9,814 nt of DNA, taken from the NCBI GenBank assembly GCA_016181565.1, contig JACOZA010000040.1, forward strand, positions 1-9,814, in the 5' to 3' direction. Source of the stretch: Candidatus Sungiibacteriota bacterium. GTDB taxonomy: Bacteria; Patescibacteriota; Minisyncoccia; Sungbacterales; JACQCQ01. Made by a program: the position numbers and the translations under genes. The notes under the pieces were generated by a model. That model ran no database searches. It worked only from the letters and a program-made list of their open reading frames with translations, and was not told the DNA's origin. Of this stretch, positions 6,419-9,814 are shown in pieces (positions within the stretch are counted from its first letter, which is position 1; each line of letters starts with the position of its first letter).

Positions 6419-7092
6419 TTAAAAAACTGGGTCATTGGGTTGCTGACTACGGCTACCTCTTTCGGGGGAAACTGCATCCAATCTGGCGGCATACTCCGCC
6501 GGACCATTACCTCGGGTATGTTCTTGCGCACAAAAATCCAGTCATTTTGATCCCAGGCATCACCAGTAAATGGCACTTCCTCAAATACATTGGTGACGCG
6601 CTTTCGTATCAAGGGCATCCGGTGTACGTGATTAAAGAACTTGGATATATGATGGGAGAAGTGCCAAAGTTGGCGAGAATTGTAAGAGATTTTATAGAAG
6701 AACGCGATCTTAGAAATGTTGTTATGGTATGTCATAGCAAGGGAGGTTTAGTGGGAAAATATATTTTGGCTTTTCAAAACGCAGATGCGCGGGTGAAAAA
6801 AGTAATCGCCGTCGCTACCCCTTTTCTTGGGTCACATATGGTCAAACTTATTCCCTATCAAAACTACAAAGAACTTCTGCCGGAAAGTGAACTCGTCCGT
6901 GATTTAGACACAAAGCAAGATGTAAACAGATCTATCACCTCTATTTATGGGTTTTGGGATAATCACATTTGGCCTACCACGCACGCCCATCTCGAGGGCG
7001 CGAAAAATATCCAAGTTCCTGTGTATGGGCACCATAAAATTTTATTTGATCAGAGAGTGAAAGACATTGTTCTCACCGAAGTTGATGTATGA
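6415..7092 (+). CDS. alpha/beta hydrolase, lipase/esterase-like
   Basis: A 225-residue alpha/beta-hydrolase of the lipase/PGAP1-like kind. Residues 41-51 (NPVILIPGITS) match the first core strand and oxyanion-hole loop. The nucleophile elbow is VCHSKGGL with S108, where the first Gly of GxSxG is Cys (C106). IAVATPFLGS at 131-140 is the usual strand after the nucleophile helix. D182 (GFWDNHIWP) and H206 or H207 (VYGHHKIL) are candidate acid and base. No signal peptide or membrane helix is visible, so it probably acts in the cytoplasm; the substrate is unknown. ATG 6415 was chosen because it overlaps the stop of the fpg fragment (ATGA) and starts a sensible protein. An upstream ATG at 6343 reads the fpg fragment out of frame. 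The TGA at 7090-7092 overlaps the holA ATG by 4 bp. Composition is AT-rich (37% GC in 6661-6720). Confidence 0.85.
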   Translation: MIKKLGHWVADYGYLFRGKLHPIWRHTPPDHYLGYVLAHKNPVILIPGITSKWHFLKYIGDALSYQGHPVYVIKELGYMMGEVPKLARIVRDFIEERDLRNVVMVCHSKGGLVGKYILAFQNADARVKKVIAVATPFLGSHMVKLIPYQNYKELLPESELVRDLDTKQDVNRSITSIYGFWDNHIWPTTHAHLEGAKNIQVPVYGHHKILFDQRVKDIVLTEVDV

Positions 7093-7979
7093 TCTACATT
7101 CTCTACGGCGAAGACTCGTATCGCAGTCGCGCCAAACTCCGCGAGATTGCGGCGGAATACCGCAAAAAAATCAAAGGCGTCTTGGATTTGCATCGGTTCG
7201 ACGCGGAGACAGACGATGCGGCATCTTTTATCAAAGAAACAAAATCCATTTCGCTCTTTCAGCAAAAGAAACTAGTTATTGTAGAACGTTTTTCGCGAGC
7301 AGGCGAGAAGTTTTTGAAGCAGATGAAAGCTAACGCTGAAGAATGGCAGGCAGATTCCAATACCATTGTCGTCTTGTGGGATGATGCCGGCGAATCAGCC
7401 GCTCAAAAATTTGTGAAAGCCCTCGAGCCCTTTGCCGCCAAGGTCCAGCACTTCGGCCCGATGAGTATCGCCGAGGCCAAGAAGTGGTTCGATACATGGC
7501 TGAAAGCGCAAGGCCTGGCGCTCGCTCCATCAGTGACTGCCGAGCTTACTGATAAATTTCACGCTGATACCTGGCAGTTAACCAATGAAGCAGGAAAGAT
7601 TGGTCTAGGAGGGGAGCCGGCGCTGACCAAAGAATCAGCCGAGCGCAAGATTTTTTCGCTGACAGATTACTTTTTAGTGAACTCCATTCAAGCTCTCCGC
7701 GCGCTTCTGGCTTTGCGTCAAGCCAGCACCAACGAGCAATATATCTTTTCTGCCATCGTCAATCACGTGCGATTACTGCTTCTTATGTCCGACGGGAAAG
7801 AGGCGCGGCTAGAAGAGAACATCCATCCTTTCGTTTTGCAGAAAGCCCGGGCCAAAGCCCGCGGGCTTGAGCCGAGCCGGATCCGCGGTGCCTACGAACG
7901 TCTTTTTGACGAGGATGCCAAAATAAAAATAGGGCTTTCCGATCCCTACTCCTCCCTCGTCAACCTCATCTTGTTATAG
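7089..7979 (+). CDS. holA: DNA polymerase III delta subunit (clamp loader)
   Basis: HolA is the clamp-loader subunit that opens the beta sliding clamp. The 296-residue product starts MIYILYGEDSYRSRAKLREI, the typical GEDxY opening of the family, where the P-loop is degenerate and does not bind ATP. It continues with a RFDAET-type strand, SLFQQKKLVIVERF (clamp-contact region) and IVVLWDD. The C-terminal helical domain includes KIFSLTDYFLVNSIQALRALLALRQ and ends DPYSSLVNLILL. It is somewhat shorter than E. coli HolA (343). The start overlaps the hydrolase stop by 4 bp, and the gene is last in the plus-strand run. rpsT lies convergently downstream; adjacency of holA and rpsT is also known in Bacillus, which supports both calls. 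Confidence 0.92.
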   Translation: MIYILYGEDSYRSRAKLREIAAEYRKKIKGVLDLHRFDAETDDAASFIKETKSISLFQQKKLVIVERFSRAGEKFLKQMKANAEEWQADSNTIVVLWDDAGESAAQKFVKALEPFAAKVQHFGPMSIAEAKKWFDTWLKAQGLALAPSVTAELTDKFHADTWQLTNEAGKIGLGGEPALTKESAERKIFSLTDYFLVNSIQALRALLALRQASTNEQYIFSAIVNHVRLLLLMSDGKEARLEENIHPFVLQKARAKARGLEPSRIRGAYERLFDEDAKIKIGLSDPYSSLVNLILL

Positions 7980-8001
7980 GTTTCTGGTTGTGAGCGCTTG
8001 C

Positions 8002-8035
8002 GTACTAATTACACGCTATAGCGCATGATTAGTAC
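8002..8035. terminator. imperfect hairpin between convergent holA and rpsT, possible bidirectional terminator
   Basis: Arms GTACTAAT (8002-8009) and ATTAGTAC (8028-8035) pair perfectly. The inner part adds a G-U pair, an A-T pair, a 2-nt mismatch and CGC/GCG around a TATA loop. On the plus strand a run of five T follows at 8043-8047, several bases after the stem; no T run follows on the minus strand. Position between two convergent 3' ends fits a terminator, but the stem is not classical. Confidence 0.5.
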
Positions 8036-8063
8036 ACAGTTCGTTTTTGAATTTATACAGATT

Positions 8064-8082
8064 CTAAGAAGTTATTTCTTAG
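8064..8082 (-). other. short inverted repeat spanning the rpsT stop codon
   Basis: Arms CTAAGAA (8064-8070) and TTCTTAG (8076-8082) enclose a 5-nt loop holding the rpsT TAA. This may stabilise the 3' end of the mRNA or assist termination. There is no T tract after it on the minus strand, so it is not called a terminator. Confidence 0.4.
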
Positions 8083-8341
8083 CTTGAGAGCGGATGAAAC
8101 GCACTAATCGCGACTTCTTGCGTGCTGCGGTGTTTTTTGATATCACGTTGGTTTTCGCGGCTTTGTCGAGCGCTTTATAAGCTAGGGAGAGAGCCGCTGT
8201 CGCTTCCTTGGTTTTTCCAGCCAGCGCCAGGGCGCGCGCTTTTTTGACAGCCGCTTTGTAGGCGTTTTTCTTCGTCAGATTTCGCGCCGCGCGCCGTTTC
8301 GATTGACGCAGAGCTTTTTTGGCGGATTGAGTGATCGGCAT
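8072..8341 (-). CDS. rpsT: 30S ribosomal protein S20
   Basis: An 89-residue, strongly basic protein with the S20 pattern: MPITQSAKKALRQSKRRAARN at the N-terminus, a KKNAYKAAVKKAR helix, an Ala/Lys-rich middle, and the C-terminal signature NVISKNTAARKKSRL. S20 binds 16S rRNA during early assembly of the 30S subunit. It is monocistronic on the minus strand, convergent with holA and divergent from the NUDIX gene. No Shine-Dalgarno lies before the ATG at 8339-8341. A possible promoter would place the transcript start only a few bases upstream. Confidence 0.96.
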   Translation of the reverse strand: MPITQSAKKALRQSKRRAARNLTKKNAYKAAVKKARALALAGKTKEATAALSLAYKALDKAAKTNVISKNTAARKKSRLVRFIRSQAKK

Positions 8342-8351
8342 ACTTCAAGAA

Positions 8352-8378
8352 GGTATACCTCATACGTAGCTTTTACAA
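8352..8378 (-). promoter_or_regulatory. candidate rpsT promoter
   Basis: Read on the minus strand, TTGTAA (8378-8373) and TATACC (8357-8352) form weak -35/-10 boxes with a 15-nt spacer, slightly short. The -10 lies within a perfect 10-bp palindrome AGGTATACCT (8351-8360). Transcription would start about 4 nt before the rpsT ATG. Confidence 0.35.
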
Positions 8379-8412
8379 GTGTTACTGGACTTATTGCTTA
8401 AGTTGACTTTAC

Positions 8413-8440
8413 TAGACAGGTTTGGCGCAAGTCATATGAT
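8413..8440 (+). promoter_or_regulatory. sigma-70-type promoter for the wHTH-NUDIX gene
   Basis: TAGACA (8413-8418) and TATGAT (8435-8440) each match the consensus at five of six positions and are separated by 16 nt. The expected start, about 7 nt after the -10 box, falls at ~8446-8448, directly before the ATG at 8449. The mRNA would then be leaderless or nearly so, which agrees with the absence of a Shine-Dalgarno. A further TTGACT at 8403-8408 is too far from this -10 (26 nt). Confidence 0.6.
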
Positions 8441-8451
8441 ATCTCCATATG
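8433..8451. promoter_or_regulatory. paired CATATG palindromes over the -10 box and start codon, candidate operator
   Basis: CATATG occurs at 8433-8438 and 8446-8451 with 7 nt between, so the whole 19 bp is an inverted repeat. It covers the -10 box and the start codon of a gene whose product begins with a winged-helix domain. Self-repression is plausible but inferred. Confidence 0.35.
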
Positions 8452-9156
8452 ACACAAAAGGCTGATATACACGCTATTCAGGGAGATATTTTAAAGACCC
8501 TTCTTTTTAATCCCGAGGCGCGTTTTTCTGATTTGAATATCAATCGCATTTCAACGGATCATTTTAGTTTTCACTTAAAGAAGCTGATGGACACAGGATT
8601 TGTCGAGAAATTGAAAGAAGGCCAATATCGATTGACATCGGCGGGCAAGGAATTTGCGAACCGGTTTGATGTTGACACAGAGAAAGTTGTGCTCGAGCGG
8701 CAGGCAAAGATCGGAGTTCTGATTGGTTGTGTCGAGGGGACCGGACGAGCGAGAAAATATCTCATTCAGCAACGTCTCAAAGAACCGTATTACGGCTTCT
8801 ACGGATTTATGACGGGCAAAGTCAAATGGGGCGAGACGGTGTATGAGACGGCAAGGCGCGAATTAAAAGAAGAAGCAGGACTTGGGGGTGACCTGACGCT
8901 GATTGGTATCAAACATAAAATGGACTACGATCCTGCCGGAAATCTATTGGAAGACAAATACTTTTATGTTTTTCGTGTAGAAGAAACCACGGGCGCACTG
9001 CTCGAAACATTCAATGGCGGGCGGAATGCGTGGATGACGAAAGAAGAGGCGTTGGCACTTCCCGATCTTTTTGATGGCGTAGACGAAACGATTGATTGGC
9101 TGAATCAAGACAAGCTTCAGTTTGTTGAATCAAAGTATACTGTTGCGAAGTACTAA
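8449..9156 (+). CDS. winged-helix/NUDIX two-domain protein
   Basis: A 235-residue protein. Residues ~5-75 look like a winged helix-turn-helix (GDILKTLLFNPEARFSDL, STDHFSFHLKKLMDTGFVEKLKEGQYRLTSAGKEF), similar to ArsR/MarR-type DNA-binding domains. Residues ~85-230 are a NUDIX domain with a complete Nudix box at 123-145 (G x5 E x7 RELKEEAGL; E138, E141 and E142 are the metal ligands), so hydrolysis of a nucleoside-diphosphate-linked substrate is possible. NrtR regulators of NAD metabolism use the opposite order, NUDIX first. The role may be regulation in response to a nucleotide ligand, or hydrolysis with DNA binding lost; the ligand cannot be read from sequence. It has its own promoter, and its TAA (9154-9156) overlaps the uvrB stop on the other strand. 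Confidence 0.85.
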   Translation: MTQKADIHAIQGDILKTLLFNPEARFSDLNINRISTDHFSFHLKKLMDTGFVEKLKEGQYRLTSAGKEFANRFDVDTEKVVLERQAKIGVLIGCVEGTGRARKYLIQQRLKEPYYGFYGFMTGKVKWGETVYETARRELKEEAGLGGDLTLIGIKHKMDYDPAGNLLEDKYFYVFRVEETTGALLETFNGGRNAWMTKEEALALPDLFDGVDETIDWLNQDKLQFVESKYTVAKY

Positions 9157-9814
9157 CTTGTCGCAGTTTGATAGAGGTGTTTAATCCGGTCGCGGATGCG
9201 GGCTGCCAGTTCAAAGTTCATATCTTTGGCGGCTTTTTTCATCTCGCGGGTGAGAGCTTCACGCATGCGCTTTTGGGGCCCTTCGGGAATAAAGGGCAAG
9301 GGCTCTTCCATTTGACGCGCTTCGTCGGCGATGGAGCCGCGAATGGCTTTGACAATCTGCTTCGGAGTAATTTTATGTTTCTTATTGTATTCCGCCTGGA
9401 TCTGGCGGCGGCGGCTGGTCTCATCCATGGCGCGCTTCATCGAATCGGTGACGTGGTCGGCATAAAGTATGACTTTGCCGTCAATATGCCGCGCGGCGCG
9501 GCCGATGATCTGCAGGAGCGTCCGGTCATTGCGCAGAAAACCTTCTTTGTCCGCATCCAATATTCCGACGAATGAAACCTCGGGCAGATCCAGTCCTTCA
9601 CGGAGCAAATTAATGCCGACAATGACGTCGTATTCTCCCTTACGGAGATCGGATAAAATTTCTGGCCGATCAAGCGTTTTGACTTCCGAGTGGAGGTAAG
9701 TTGTTTTCAAGCCATGCTCGGCAAGATACTGGGCGACATCTTCGGCCAGGCGCTTGGTGAGCGCTATCACGAGCGAGCGCTCTTTCTTGGCGACGCGCGC
9801 TTTCAATTCTTTGA
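9153..9814 (-). CDS. uvrB: excinuclease ABC subunit B, C-terminal part (5' end beyond window)
   Basis: UvrB is the damage-verifying helicase-like subunit of UvrABC nucleotide excision repair. About 219 C-terminal residues are visible and the frame stays open to the window edge. Seen: LVIALTKRLAEDVAQYL, YLHSEVKTLDR, helicase motif V region VIVGINLLREGLDLPEVS, DADKEGFLRN, motif VI QIIGRAARH, KVILYADHVTDSMKRAMDET, and at the end the UVR motif (LTREMKKAAKDMNFELAARIRDRIKHL split around 190-212), which contacts UvrC. The TTG near 9806 is an internal Leu, not a start. The stop (TAG, 9155-9153) overlaps the convergent NUDIX stop. Confidence 0.96.
   Translation of the reverse strand, partial: KELKARVAKKERSLVIALTKRLAEDVAQYLAEHGLKTTYLHSEVKTLDRPEILSDLRKGEYDVIVGINLLREGLDLPEVSFVGILDADKEGFLRNDRTLLQIIGRAARHIDGKVILYADHVTDSMKRAMDETSRRRQIQAEYNKKHKITPKQIVKAIRGSIADEARQMEEPLPFIPEGPQKRMREALTREMKKAAKDMNFELAARIRDRIKHLYQTATS

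Noticed and set aside
8002..8082. Small RNA or attenuator between holA and rpsT
   Set aside because: Only two short inverted repeats and no promoter were found; a 3'-end or terminator role is simpler.
9168..9575. 135-codon plus-strand frame opposite uvrB
   Set aside because: It is the complement of conserved UvrB motifs and has no family features.

Overview
The window looks like a bacterial chromosome fragment, most likely from a small-genome lineage of the Candidate Phyla Radiation (Patescibacteria, Parcubacteria-like). This is inferred from very tight gene packing (2 to 20 nt gaps or overlaps), the lack of clear Shine-Dalgarno sequences, a Taq-like DNA polymerase I without proofreading residues, short 7-nt tandem repeats inside essential genes, and the mix of housekeeping genes. 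TGA is used as a stop codon (polA, purD), so the genetic code is the standard bacterial one. No rRNA, tRNA, CRISPR array or transposase was seen.

Layout. A plus-strand, operon-like run covers 1-7979: tsaE (3' part only), polA, purD, fpg/mutM, an unrecognised gene that may be a divergent tRNA-dependent cyclodipeptide synthase (CDPS), a SET-domain methyltransferase, a chimeric scar, an alpha/beta hydrolase and holA. rpsT (ribosomal protein S20) lies convergently on the minus strand at 8072-8341. A 107-bp divergent promoter region separates it from a winged-helix/NUDIX gene (8449-9156). That gene meets the 3' end of uvrB (minus strand, running off the window) tail to tail, with overlapping stop codons.

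Most genes serve DNA replication and repair (polA, fpg, holA, uvrB) or translation (tsaE for tRNA t6A, rpsT). purD is an isolated purine-synthesis gene among them.

The most unusual part is 4959-7109. Between fpg and holA lie two AT-richer cargo units: CDPS-like plus SET, then the alpha/beta hydrolase. They are separated by a 120-bp scar holding the first seven codons of holA joined in frame to the last ~31 codons of fpg, zinc finger included. The order is therefore fpg - cargo 1 - [holA start | fpg end] - cargo 2 - holA, as expected if two alternative versions of one fpg-holA locus were joined in tandem. This marks the fpg-holA junction as a slot for accessory genes and shows that the CDPS-like/SET pair travelled as a unit.
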